Below are positions 9,805 to 16,681 of a stretch of DNA of 64,000 nt, in pieces; positions within the stretch are counted from its first letter, which is position 1; every line of letters begins with the position of its first letter. The position numbers and the translations under genes are program-made. Under the pieces are notes generated by a model. It ran no database searches and was not told the origin of the DNA. It was given only the letters and a program-made list of their open reading frames with translations. Location: NCBI GenBank assembly GCA_049965815.1, contig JBMFVV010000001.1:1-64000 (forward strand), read 5' to 3'. Source of the stretch: GCA-001856825 sp049965815. GTDB taxonomy: Archaea; Thermoplasmatota; Thermoplasmata; Thermoplasmatales; GCA-001856825.

Positions 9805-10214
9805 AAATTGCAAATGAGGCAATAAAAACAGCAGAAGACTGGATCAGTACGGCGGAAACAATGTTAGATAAGAAGATATTCAACATAGCACTCTACAGCG
9901 AAGAAATGGGCGTACAGATAGCACTCAAGGCAGTGATGCTATCTATGGGTATTGAACCGCCTAAAACGCATAACATTATAGAGAGCCTAGAAGCCACTGT
10001 ATTGGATTCGAGTCGATTTCCAAAGAAGTACAAAGAAGACCTAAAAGAAATAACAAGATCTCTGCTACCAGAGCTCCTAAGGAATAGGCAGATGAGTGGA
10101 TACACTTTCAATTTTAGAATAGACAAGAAAGATTTAGAAATTCTTGCTACCAGATACTTCCAGAGATCTAAGGAAACTATTGCGTTATGCAAAAAGATCG
10201 TGCGGATACATTGA
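9795..10214 (+). CDS. HEPN-domain protein, putative toxin partner of the MNT protein
   Basis: 139 residues, all-helical, with segments typical of HEPN proteins of HEPN/MNT pairs (SEEMGVQIALKAVMLSMG, then EPPKTHNIIE). HepT-type RNases use R-x4-H-x-Y; here the equivalent-looking stretch is RNRQMSGY, with Ser in place of His. The RNase centre may therefore be altered, or this may belong to the HEPN subgroup that does not carry that motif. A purine-rich ribosome site (GGGAGGGG near 9778-9785) precedes the ATG inside the end of the MNT gene. The pair is probably one transcript. Confidence 0.8.
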   Translation: MGIEIANEAIKTAEDWISTAETMLDKKIFNIALYSEEMGVQIALKAVMLSMGIEPPKTHNIIESLEATVLDSSRFPKKYKEDLKEITRSLLPELLRNRQMSGYTFNFRIDKKDLEILATRYFQRSKETIALCKKIVRIH

Positions 10215-10488
10215 TTCCTTTCTGAACTCGTACTTCTTACAATATTGTGAGGCGTTTGAGGAAACATCAAAGGAAACAACACAACGATGGTTAATGTTCC
10301 CGTGGTATTCACTTCGAATGGAAGCACAGTGAGCTACTCCTCAGCAAAAGCATCGGAGCTTCCTGCTTTAACACATCAGCGCATATTTCGTGCTTTCTCA
10401 TGCCAGGATCGGTAATGTTCAAAACGGATTGAAAACTACAAACTCAATTTATAGCATTCTCAATGAAATGTTAATTTGCACGTAAGAA

Positions 10489-10782
10489 ATGCTTACATTA
10501 ATGGGCAAAGAAAAAATTAAAACTGAGTTCACTAAAACTAGTTCAAAAGGACAGATAGTTATTCCATCCAATATACGCAGGAAACTCAATATTGGCACAG
10601 GAAGCCTTCTTGCAGTTACTGCACAAGATGATTTGATCGTCTTGAAAAAAATTAGCTCAAGTATATCTCCTGAAGATATTAAAACACTAAGACTCATTGA
10701 GGAAGCACGGGAGGATATTGATAAAGGGAAGTATAAGGTCCTTTCCAAAGATGACTTTTTCAGAGAGTTAAAAGAATGGTAA
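10489..10782 (+). CDS. AbrB/SpoVT-type antitoxin
   Basis: 97 residues. A swapped-hairpin AbrB domain lies at about residues 13-53, with the diagnostic TSSKGQIVIPSNIRRKLNI followed by a GSLLAV strand. The C-terminal half (DIKTLRLIEEAREDIDKGKY) is the helical toxin-binding arm usual in RelB/PrlF-like antitoxins. An AATTTATAG box at about 10446-10454 gives a short leader; ATG at 10501 is an alternative start. The toxin gene begins 7 nt before its stop, the usual antitoxin-first order. It is probably an autorepressor. Confidence 0.85.
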   Translation: MLTLMGKEKIKTEFTKTSSKGQIVIPSNIRRKLNIGTGSLLAVTAQDDLIVLKKISSSISPEDIKTLRLIEEAREDIDKGKYKVLSKDDFFRELKEW

Positions 10783-11037
10783 TACGCATAGACAGAATAG
10801 TCTACGCTTCTAAATTTGAACACGAAGTAAAGAAAGTGACAGACAAGAAAATCAAAGAGAGATTAGAGAAGAGCATAAAAACAATAATAGAAAACCCAGA
10901 AATTGGAAAACTGCTCAGGTATGCTTTGAAGGGTGAGAGAACCCATCAGAATAGCCCCGTTTAGGTTAATATATGCAATAAGTGGTAATTCCATCATTTT
11001 ATTGCGATTTGAACATAGGATCGAAGTTTATGATTGA
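10776..11037 (+). pseudogene. RelE-type toxin gene disrupted by a +1 frameshift
   Basis: The first frame reads as a RelE/ParE toxin (YASKFEHEVKKVTDKKIKER, then NPEIGKLLRYALKGERT) and stops early with TAG at 10962-10964. If one C of the CCC at 10942-10944 is skipped, the frame continues from 10945 as IRIAPFRLIYAISGNS and ends at TGA 11035-11037 with a RelE-like C-terminus (LLRFEHRIEVYD). The reconstructed protein has about 86 residues, the normal size for the family. The RIAPFRLIYAI core is lost in the short product, so the toxin is probably inactive. Alternatives are a sequencing error in the C run or a genuine frameshifting site. The antitoxin upstream is intact. Confidence 0.8.
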
Positions 11038-11286
11038 TTTGGTAGTCCGCTGCTAAATGTAACTGATTGACGCTTCCAACATGAGATTGATAAGTTGGAG
11101 ATTGTAAGAATATTTCCATAATGATTTTATTAGAGTTCAATTGTAAATTTAGGAATACATAGTAACTTCCTCGCCAACTTCCTAAGGCGCATTTTTTTCA
11201 TCTTCCTTTAAAAATTGCACGAAAATGGTAACGATAAAATTTATAAGGATACCTATAGGTTCCAGAAATGATTCAGGGAGGCATTA

Positions 11287-11532
11287 TCAGGAGACGTAAT
11301 CTGCCCTCTTTTCCTTCTCTATCTGCTCAAGCTTGTCCGTTGTCTCAATGTAAATTATGTCTATGAGGTTGATCAGGTAATTCTTCTCCCCCTCCGCGAG
11401 ATATAAAAGTGGCTGGACTGTGTCTGATAGCCCCTTGAACTCACCCTCCAGTAACTTGGATTCGTTGCCGGATCTCAGGTAAATTTTCACCTTTGCACCG
11501 ACTTTCAGGCTGAATGCAGGAAATTCCTTCAT
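11287..11532 (-). CDS. Small beta-barrel protein, possibly Sm-like or SH3-like
   Basis: 81 residues. The run of short alternating strands (VGAKVKIYLRSG, then LLEGEFKGL, LLYLAEG, LINLIDIIYIET), followed by a short charged tail, resembles an Sm/SH3-type barrel: a strand of the type VxIxLxxG, then GxFxG, then a final hydrophobic strand. This is a fold guess, not a family match. It lies 29 nt downstream of the stop of the universal stress protein gene on the same strand and may be co-transcribed with it. Confidence 0.6.
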   Translation of the reverse strand: MKEFPAFSLKVGAKVKIYLRSGNESKLLEGEFKGLSDTVQPLLYLAEGEKNYLINLIDIIYIETTDKLEQIEKEKRADYVS

Positions 11533-11561
11533 TGTTTCCTCATGGATAACTGGTTAATAAT

Positions 11562-12032
11562 TCATTTCACTACCAACACTGCGCATTCGGAATTGGCTGC
11601 GACCCTCTGGCTCACGGAGCCGAGGAAAACTCCACGCAAAAATCCCCTCTTCCTATTCCCTATAACAATCAGGTCAGGGTTTATTGATTTTGCAAGCTCC
11701 AGAATCTCCCTTGCAGGGTCACCCTGCTTGAGATACGTCTTCACGTTCATAACTCCATTTGAAACCGAATAGTCCTTCGCGTGATTCAGGATTGTTTCCC
11801 CTTTTTCCTTCAGAGTTGCCAGCCTCTCAACTATGGTCAGGTCACCTGTTGGACTCTCGCCCGTGACATATTGCACCGGATACGGGACAACCATGACTAT
11901 GTCCATTTCAAGATTGGACTGAACCCGAGCGAGACTTATGCCCATATCTAAGGCCCTCATTGATGGTTTTGTCCCATCTATTGCAACCATAATCCTGGAC
12001 AAGGGCAGAGCGCCTCTGATTTTCTTATCCAT
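11562..12032 (-). CDS. Universal stress protein (UspA family)
   Basis: 156 residues, one Usp domain. The N-terminal strand IMVAIDGTKPSMRALDMG has the conserved Asp near the nucleotide site, and the C-terminal G-x2-x-G-x9-G-S loop is present as GNRKRGFLRGVFLGSVSQ, followed by VAANSECAVLVVK. This matches the ATP-binding Usp subgroup. Such proteins are cytoplasmic and linked to stress tolerance; the specific role is unknown. The small barrel protein follows on the same strand. Confidence 0.93.
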   Translation of the reverse strand: MDKKIRGALPLSRIMVAIDGTKPSMRALDMGISLARVQSNLEMDIVMVVPYPVQYVTGESPTGDLTIVERLATLKEKGETILNHAKDYSVSNGVMNVKTYLKQGDPAREILELAKSINPDLIVIGNRKRGFLRGVFLGSVSQRVAANSECAVLVVK

Positions 12033-12113
12033 ATGGAATGATATTAGGCAACCGTATAAAATTTTTCCAATTCTTTGCCATAATATTTAATCAACGAATG
12101 ATTGGACAAAAAG

Positions 12114-12740
12114 ATGGATGCAAATTTCGTCTTGGATAAGATAGAGAGGATGGTAGACCCTCACGTAGCCATATGGGACGATGCATTCAGGATTCTCATA
12201 ACTGGCATACTGTCCACAAGGACGAAGGATGAGGTCACGGACAGGGCCAGCCTCCGTTTATTCTGCCGCTTTCCCACGGTGGAGAAACTCTCAAGGGCGA
12301 ACCCGTCAGTTGTTCAAGATCTCATAAAACCTGTTGGATTCTACAAGCACAAAGCAAGAGATATTGTTGAAACATCCAAAATCATACTCAGGAAGTACGG
12401 TGGTAGAGTACCAGACAAGATGGAGGAGCTGCTGGAGCTACCGGGGGTAGGAAGGAAGGTGGCAAACATAGTCCTCTCCGAAGGTGTGGGAAAATATGGC
12501 CTGGCAGTAGATACCCACGTACAGAGGATATCGATGAGGCTTGGTCTTTCAAGATCGAATAAACCGGAGAAAACTGAAGATATACTGAAGAGGAAGATAC
12601 CGAAGGAGAGATGGAACGAGGTGAATTCATACTTTGTTGAGTTCGGGAAGCAGATATGCAAACCCATAAACCCCATATGCGATGTCTGCGATCTTAGAAA
12701 TGACTGCAAGTACTGGAGAGAGCATGAAAATAGTCGTTGA
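12114..12740 (+). CDS. nth: Endonuclease III (base-excision-repair DNA glycosylase/AP lyase)
   Basis: Removes oxidised pyrimidines and cleaves the abasic site. The helix-hairpin-helix LPGVGRKVANIV carries the catalytic Lys (GRK), and AVDTHVQRI carries the catalytic Asp. Four Cys in a C-x6-C-x2-C-x5-C pattern at the C-terminus (CKPINPICDVCDLRNDC) bind the 4Fe-4S cluster. Length is about 208 residues, normal for the family. ATG at 12114 lies about 28 nt after a TATA-like AATATTTAA; a TTG at 12102 would add four residues. Its 3' end overlaps nob1 by 17 nt. Confidence 0.95.
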   Translation: MDANFVLDKIERMVDPHVAIWDDAFRILITGILSTRTKDEVTDRASLRLFCRFPTVEKLSRANPSVVQDLIKPVGFYKHKARDIVETSKIILRKYGGRVPDKMEELLELPGVGRKVANIVLSEGVGKYGLAVDTHVQRISMRLGLSRSNKPEKTEDILKRKIPKERWNEVNSYFVEFGKQICKPINPICDVCDLRNDCKYWREHENSR

Positions 12741-13206
12741 TACATCTTCTCTTTTCTATGGATTCCAGATAGATGGCAGCAACGAATTCATAACCACCCC
12801 ATCAGTTATTGAAGAGGTAAGGGGCAGGAAGATGAAGAAGAGCGTCGTCATGAGCATAGAACTGCTGAAAATAATGGAACCTTCAGCGATTGGGATGGAA
12901 GATGTGGAAAGAGTTGCTAGGAGCACAGGCGATCTGGATCAGCTTAGCCGCACTGACATAGAGTTAATTGCACTGGCGAAGGAGACTGAAGCACGTCTTC
13001 TTACAAACGATCTTGCAATACAAAATGTCTGCAGGAGGATGGGCATAGCATACCAGTCATTCAAGGGCAAATCAATAAACACGGAGATAGAGTGGGGGTA
13101 CAGATGCATAGGATGCGGCAGGAAATTTGACCGTTTTTATAAGGAATGCCCGTACTGCGGGAATGAGCTCAAGAAATACCCCAAGAAGAGGAAAGCTATA
13201 ACCTGA
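12724..13206 (+). CDS. nob1: Nob1-like endonuclease (PIN domain plus zinc ribbon), 16S rRNA maturation
   Basis: 160 residues from ATG 12724, preceded by GGAG. The longer frame from 12682 would only read through nth. Residues 1-110 are a PIN nuclease: IVVDTSSLFYG has the first Asp, VIEEV the Glu, and TDIELIALAKE and LLTNDLAIQNV the remaining acidic residues. The C-terminal zinc ribbon has CIGCGRKFDRFYKECPYCG. This domain pair is the archaeal Nob1 layout, which trims the 3' end of 16S rRNA. The gene converges on endA with an 11-bp overlap of coding ends. Confidence 0.9.
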   Translation: MKIVVDTSSLFYGFQIDGSNEFITTPSVIEEVRGRKMKKSVVMSIELLKIMEPSAIGMEDVERVARSTGDLDQLSRTDIELIALAKETEARLLTNDLAIQNVCRRMGIAYQSFKGKSINTEIEWGYRCIGCGRKFDRFYKECPYCGNELKKYPKKRKAIT

Positions 13207-13939
13207 TCCACCTGATTTCCAGAAACGTGAACTTCTCTTTCTCTCTGTCAAATGCTGCCTGAACGTACGACTTCCTGACTGATTGCGCTATCCTTACCCT
13301 TCCAACCACATCCCTTGCCAGTGACTCTTCGCCTTCTGTCATAAGGTATTTTGCATGGGATGATTTTCCTTTATATAACCTGAATTCTGCACCGAATTTG
13401 AAACCGCTCGCGACGGTCATACCCTTATCTGTGAGAAGCCTTGTGAGCAATCCGCCCCTTGTACTGTCATTCCTGGATTCAGTTCTACCACCTGATCTTC
13501 CCAGCAAACCCAGTCTGCTTACCGAATATACAAGGCAGCTGCCTTCACTGTCCACTATGGCCATCAGGAACTGTTTTACTTTGTTTCCGTTGAATCGAAC
13601 AGTTTCATCTTCCCGGAAAACTGCAACATTCTTTCCGTAAGCGTAAATTCTTCCATTCCTGATGACAGGCTTCATTCCCTTTGCCCTCAGGAAATGGTAT
13701 GCAGCAGCCATTTTCCTCTCCTCAGGTGACATCATTGCCTCCAGCTGATCCAGGGACATCACATTCCCTCCCTTCAAAACCTGCATCTTCCTCCTCATCA
13801 CGAGGTCAGCTGATGTCGCAAAATCCAGTGAAAGCCTTTCCCCCAAGTTCTTCCCGAGATAGCCCTTGTTCCTGAGTGTTGATGCATCCGAAGCATCTTC
13901 CACAATGACCCTTCCCCTCTTCAGCTTGCCCAGTATCAT
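13196..13939 (-). CDS. endA: tRNA-intron (splicing) endonuclease
   Basis: Cuts introns from pre-tRNA at bulge-helix-bulge sites. 247 residues with two related halves: an N-terminal inactive repeat (for example YHFLRAKGMKPVIRNGRIYAYG near residue 80) and a C-terminal catalytic repeat. The catalytic half has SGFKFGAEFRLYKG with the Tyr, SSHAKYLM with the His and SVRKSYVQAAF with the Lys of the Tyr-His-Lys triad. The layout suits a homodimeric (alpha-prime-2) enzyme. It starts 1 nt after the stop of the upstream P-loop gene, so the two are probably co-transcribed. Confidence 0.92.
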   Translation of the reverse strand: MILGKLKRGRVIVEDASDASTLRNKGYLGKNLGERLSLDFATSADLVMRRKMQVLKGGNVMSLDQLEAMMSPEERKMAAAYHFLRAKGMKPVIRNGRIYAYGKNVAVFREDETVRFNGNKVKQFLMAIVDSEGSCLVYSVSRLGLLGRSGGRTESRNDSTRGGLLTRLLTDKGMTVASGFKFGAEFRLYKGKSSHAKYLMTEGEESLARDVVGRVRIAQSVRKSYVQAAFDREKEKFTFLEIRWIRL

Positions 13940-13940
13940 C

Positions 13941-14411
13941 CTATGAAAGCACCACGTCTGACAGGTCTGTCATTAACTGCTTTATGTTCTCACCTGTTTT
14001 GGATGAGACGGGAATGATCTTTATGTTTTTATTTTTGATTATTTTCTTCACGTCCTCAATCCAGAATGCCGCAGAATAATGCAGATCAGCCATGCAGAGA
14101 GCAATTATGATCTTCTTGTCAGAAATCATAGAAAGTATGTTTGGAAGGCTCTCGAGATCCGCCTTATTATTTGAATTGAGCGTAAGAATATAGGCTGATT
14201 TTTTCTCTGTAGTAGGAAGATTGTTTACCTCCTTGAAAAGGAAAGAAACGGGATCGCTATCCGCCCTAGAGAAACTGAACTTCATGAACTGCCCAGGCAC
14301 CGGGTGGCATTCATCCACAGAGTCATATATCATTCTGCACAGCAGACTTGTCTTTCCTGAACCCTTTGGACCTACGACGAGTACTTTCGATATGGTGGGG
14401 GATGCCTCCAT
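13941..14411 (-). CDS. Small P-loop GTPase-like protein with degenerate base-recognition motif
   Basis: 156 residues. Walker A is present as GPKGSGKTS near residues 14-22. A C-terminal IIPVSSKTGENIKQL matches the G5 region of Ras-like GTPases. The expected G4 motif NKxD after a hydrophobic strand is instead ALCMADLH, so guanine specificity is doubtful. A TATA-like ATTTTATAC (about 14435-14443) lies 26 nt before the ATG, giving a leaderless transcript that runs into endA. The role is unknown; regulation of or partnering with tRNA processing is only suggested by the neighbour. Confidence 0.72.
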   Translation of the reverse strand: MEASPTISKVLVVGPKGSGKTSLLCRMIYDSVDECHPVPGQFMKFSFSRADSDPVSFLFKEVNNLPTTEKKSAYILTLNSNNKADLESLPNILSMISDKKIIIALCMADLHYSAAFWIEDVKKIIKNKNIKIIPVSSKTGENIKQLMTDLSDVVLS

Positions 14412-14540
14412 TCAGGTTCGAATCAGACCTCGTATAAAATACTTGTCAATGTAAAGTCCTACAGATGCCGCAAATGCGCTTTCTCAATGCGTCCGAAGAT
14501 TCGCATAAATGGGTGTTTCAACGAAAATACTGCTCTTCTT

Positions 14541-14570
14541 TTTAAAGGCAGATCTTTTCTTAAAGGCAGA
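14541..14570. repeat. Short direct repeat TTAAAGGCAGA
   Basis: TTAAAGGCAGA occurs at 14542-14552 and again at 14560-14570, 18 nt apart, in the otherwise gene-free stretch 14412-14625 upstream of the GTPase-like gene. Use as a binding site is not known. Confidence 0.4.
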
Positions 14571-14625
14571 CTGATGAATTTCACAGACTTTGAAAATTAT
14601 GAAAAAATAATAAAAGTTTGATGCT

Positions 14626-15552
14626 TCACTTCCCTACTGGTATTTCAGGCCTGTGAGAACTTACTATTTCCTTGTACCCCTTCAGGAGGCTCCATATTCC
14701 GATCACACCCACCACCAGGATCACCAGAATGGTTTCGACTCCAATTGAGTTCAAATTTGGGATGGGATTTCCAGTACTGAGGGACAGAGAATCAAGGACA
14801 GGAAATCCTATGATGGCCACACCCATTACTGCGAACGCCAGTCCTCCAAGATAGAGCGTCCTGGCGGCAGTCGATCTACCGACGTACTTTATCTGATTTG
14901 CCGAGAGTTTCTTAACCCTCATTATGTTGGCGAATACTGCACCTAAAACGATCTGCATCAACATCGTCCCGAGACCGAAGAATGCACCAACCAAAGCCGC
15001 ATAGTATATGTTTGGCATCTGGGGTGCAAGGATGAACGTGATTATTGTTGAAAAGCCACCGAACCCCCATCCTGCCACGAATCCATGAACAAGTGCCATC
15101 TTGACGGGAATTGGCTTCACTCTGTTTTCCACCTCCTGCATTGGCATCCTTTCAGCCTTTGTTGAATGGTGTTTAGCTCCCCCAAATAGCTTGTCTAGCG
15201 GTACGTGCAGGTCAGTGCCCTTTACGAGGTAGTACCCCACTATGAACATGACGAAGCCGACGACTACGTAGATGTACCCGTTAAGGTCATATTTTTCATA
15301 GATGGCAGCAAGACCGACGAATCCAAGAGATGTCAGTATTGCCCTCTGAATCGTGAAACCTGCGGAGAACGTGAAACCGCTCTTCATACCCCCTCTTGTA
15401 CTGTAGCTGCCCACTGAATAACTGAACGTTATCGGCCAGGTATGCTCGTCAGGTGTTATGCCGTGCAGTATCCCCAGTATGACGGCTATGAGCAGTATAA
15501 GGTAGACAGACATCCCAGCTGGCGGGTTAAGGATGGACAATAAATTGATCAT
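14626..15552 (-). CDS. Polytopic metal permease, NicO/RcnA-like or NiCoT-like
   Basis: 308 residues with about seven hydrophobic segments. The first helix ends in LGILHGITPDEHTWP, an H-x4-D-x-H cluster like the metal-binding motif in helix 2 of nickel/cobalt permeases. A cytoplasmic His-containing loop (GGAKHHSTKAERMP) follows, then a second half with VHGFVAGWGFGGFS. The gene overlaps the DtxR-like regulator by 4 nt, strongly suggesting transport of a transition metal under that regulator's control. Direction of transport and the metal are not determined. A TauE/SafE-like exporter is an alternative. Confidence 0.75.
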   Translation of the reverse strand: MINLLSILNPPAGMSVYLILLIAVILGILHGITPDEHTWPITFSYSVGSYSTRGGMKSGFTFSAGFTIQRAILTSLGFVGLAAIYEKYDLNGYIYVVVGFVMFIVGYYLVKGTDLHVPLDKLFGGAKHHSTKAERMPMQEVENRVKPIPVKMALVHGFVAGWGFGGFSTIITFILAPQMPNIYYAALVGAFFGLGTMLMQIVLGAVFANIMRVKKLSANQIKYVGRSTAARTLYLGGLAFAVMGVAIIGFPVLDSLSLSTGNPIPNLNSIGVETILVILVVGVIGIWSLLKGYKEIVSSHRPEIPVGK

Positions 15553-15971
15553 TCCCCATCTCCTCCCTCAATTGGTTTGCCATGGGGGCAGCTCTTCGGA
15601 CTGCCTATCTTCTTCAGGATCAGTTTGGCATCATCCGCTGGTATTATGTAATCCACTTCTGCGGCTTCCTTGCAGGCCGAGTTTGCCGGAACCCCACTCT
15701 GGCACAGAAGTGATTCATACGTTCTGTGGACAAGGAGGATGCTCTTAGCCACCTTCTCCCCCGAATCTGTAAGGATGACCATACCATCCTTGGATTCTGC
15801 AAGCCCCTTACGTTCCAGTCGCCTGACCACATTCAGGGCAGTGGGTGGTTTCACATTGAGTGTTACTGCTATCTCGTGCAATCTTATGGGGAAGTCTCCA
15901 TGCGCATCTTCCTCCAGCATGACCAGGCAGTCCCTCTCGCGTCTGGTCACCGTATTAGCATTATGTTCCAC
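15549..15971 (-). CDS. DtxR/MntR-type metal-responsive repressor
   Basis: 140 residues. Residues 8-65 form a winged helix (IAVTLNVKPPTALNVVRRLERKG then the wing DGMVILTDSGE), followed by the DtxR dimerisation helix (LLVHRTYESLL). The region that normally supplies metal ligands (H-x3-[AC]-x2-E-H) reads CKEAAEVDY, so the primary ligands differ. The C-terminus has the CPHGKP segment typical of DtxR proteins. It overlaps the metal permease by 4 nt and has a 15-bp palindrome between its TATA box and its start codon, so self-repression is likely. Confidence 0.87.
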   Translation of the reverse strand: MEHNANTVTRRERDCLVMLEEDAHGDFPIRLHEIAVTLNVKPPTALNVVRRLERKGLAESKDGMVILTDSGEKVAKSILLVHRTYESLLCQSGVPANSACKEAAEVDYIIPADDAKLILKKIGSPKSCPHGKPIEGGDGE

Positions 15972-15974
15972 TTA

Positions 15975-15998
15975 TTAGTATTACACTAACGTTATTAA
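15975..15998 (-). promoter_or_regulatory. TATA box with palindromic operator of the DtxR-like regulator
   Basis: TTAGTATTACACTAA at 15975-15989 is an inverted repeat (TTAGT/ACTAA with a 5-nt centre). On the minus strand it lies just downstream of a TTTAATAA element (15991-15998) and ends 4 nt before the ATG at 15971-15969. A bound repressor would block the transcription start. The half-site resembles TTAG-type DtxR boxes. Confidence 0.65.
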
Positions 15999-16129
15999 AC
16001 CTTATGTACGTGAAACATCAGGGCATTTGAATGGATGTGTCATGAAACATGGCTCTTCTTTCCATCCTACGTTCCCGTTGCATCAAGAAAATGAAAAAGG
16101 ATAAAGCCGAGATGTGATTTACCACTGAA

Positions 16130-16672
16130 ATGCAGTCAATGATCCCACGCAAGATATTCTTTGTTAAGGGGGTTGGCGTCCACAGGAGCCAACTCGGTTC
16201 ATTTGAGAACGCACTGAGGGATGCGGATATCGCAAAATACAACCTTGTAGAGGTGAGCTCCATCTTTCCGCCCTATGCTGAACTTGTTGACAGGGAAGAG
16301 GGGTTGAAGGAACTGAAGCCTGGACAGATTGTCTATCTTGTTCTTGCAAGGAACAGTTCAAACGAACTAAACAGGCTGATAACGGCATCAGTAGGTTTCG
16401 CAATTCCCAGGAACAGGACGATGTACGGATACCTCAGCGAGCATCACAGTTTTGGAGAGACACCCGAGGCAGCAGGAAAGTTTGCTGAGGAGCTGGCTGC
16501 GGAGATGCTGGCAAGCACGATGGGACTTGATTCATATCAATTGGACGAGAACGGTAAATTCAGGTTGAACGATGCAATACTTCTCACCAGCAACGTAACA
16601 GCATCCTCCACTGTGAAGAATAAAGATGAATGGACGACAGTTGTTGCTGCAGCAGTGATGATACTGGGTTAG
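16130..16672 (+). CDS. pdaD: Pyruvoyl-dependent arginine decarboxylase
   Basis: Makes agmatine from arginine for polyamine and agmatidine synthesis. 180 residues, the normal length. The proenzyme self-cleaves between two Ser; here NLVEVSSIFPP puts them at residues 43 and 44, so Ser44 becomes the pyruvoyl group. Other family segments are PGQIVYLVLA and YGYLSEHHSFGETPE. ATG at 16139 is an alternative start. LeuRS follows after 9 nt on the same strand. Confidence 0.95.
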   Translation: MQSMIPRKIFFVKGVGVHRSQLGSFENALRDADIAKYNLVEVSSIFPPYAELVDREEGLKELKPGQIVYLVLARNSSNELNRLITASVGFAIPRNRTMYGYLSEHHSFGETPEAAGKFAEELAAEMLASTMGLDSYQLDENGKFRLNDAILLTSNVTASSTVKNKDEWTTVVAAAVMILG

Positions 16673-16681
16673 GGTGTTGCA

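Noticed and set aside
10144..10488. Short plus-strand frame after the HEPN gene
   Set aside because: It overlaps the HEPN C-terminus, has no motif, and the following 270 nt are full of stops; no gene was supported.
10942..10944. Programmed frameshifting in the RelE toxin
   Set aside because: A run of only three Cs, without an obvious slippery heptamer or downstream structure, makes mutation or error more likely.
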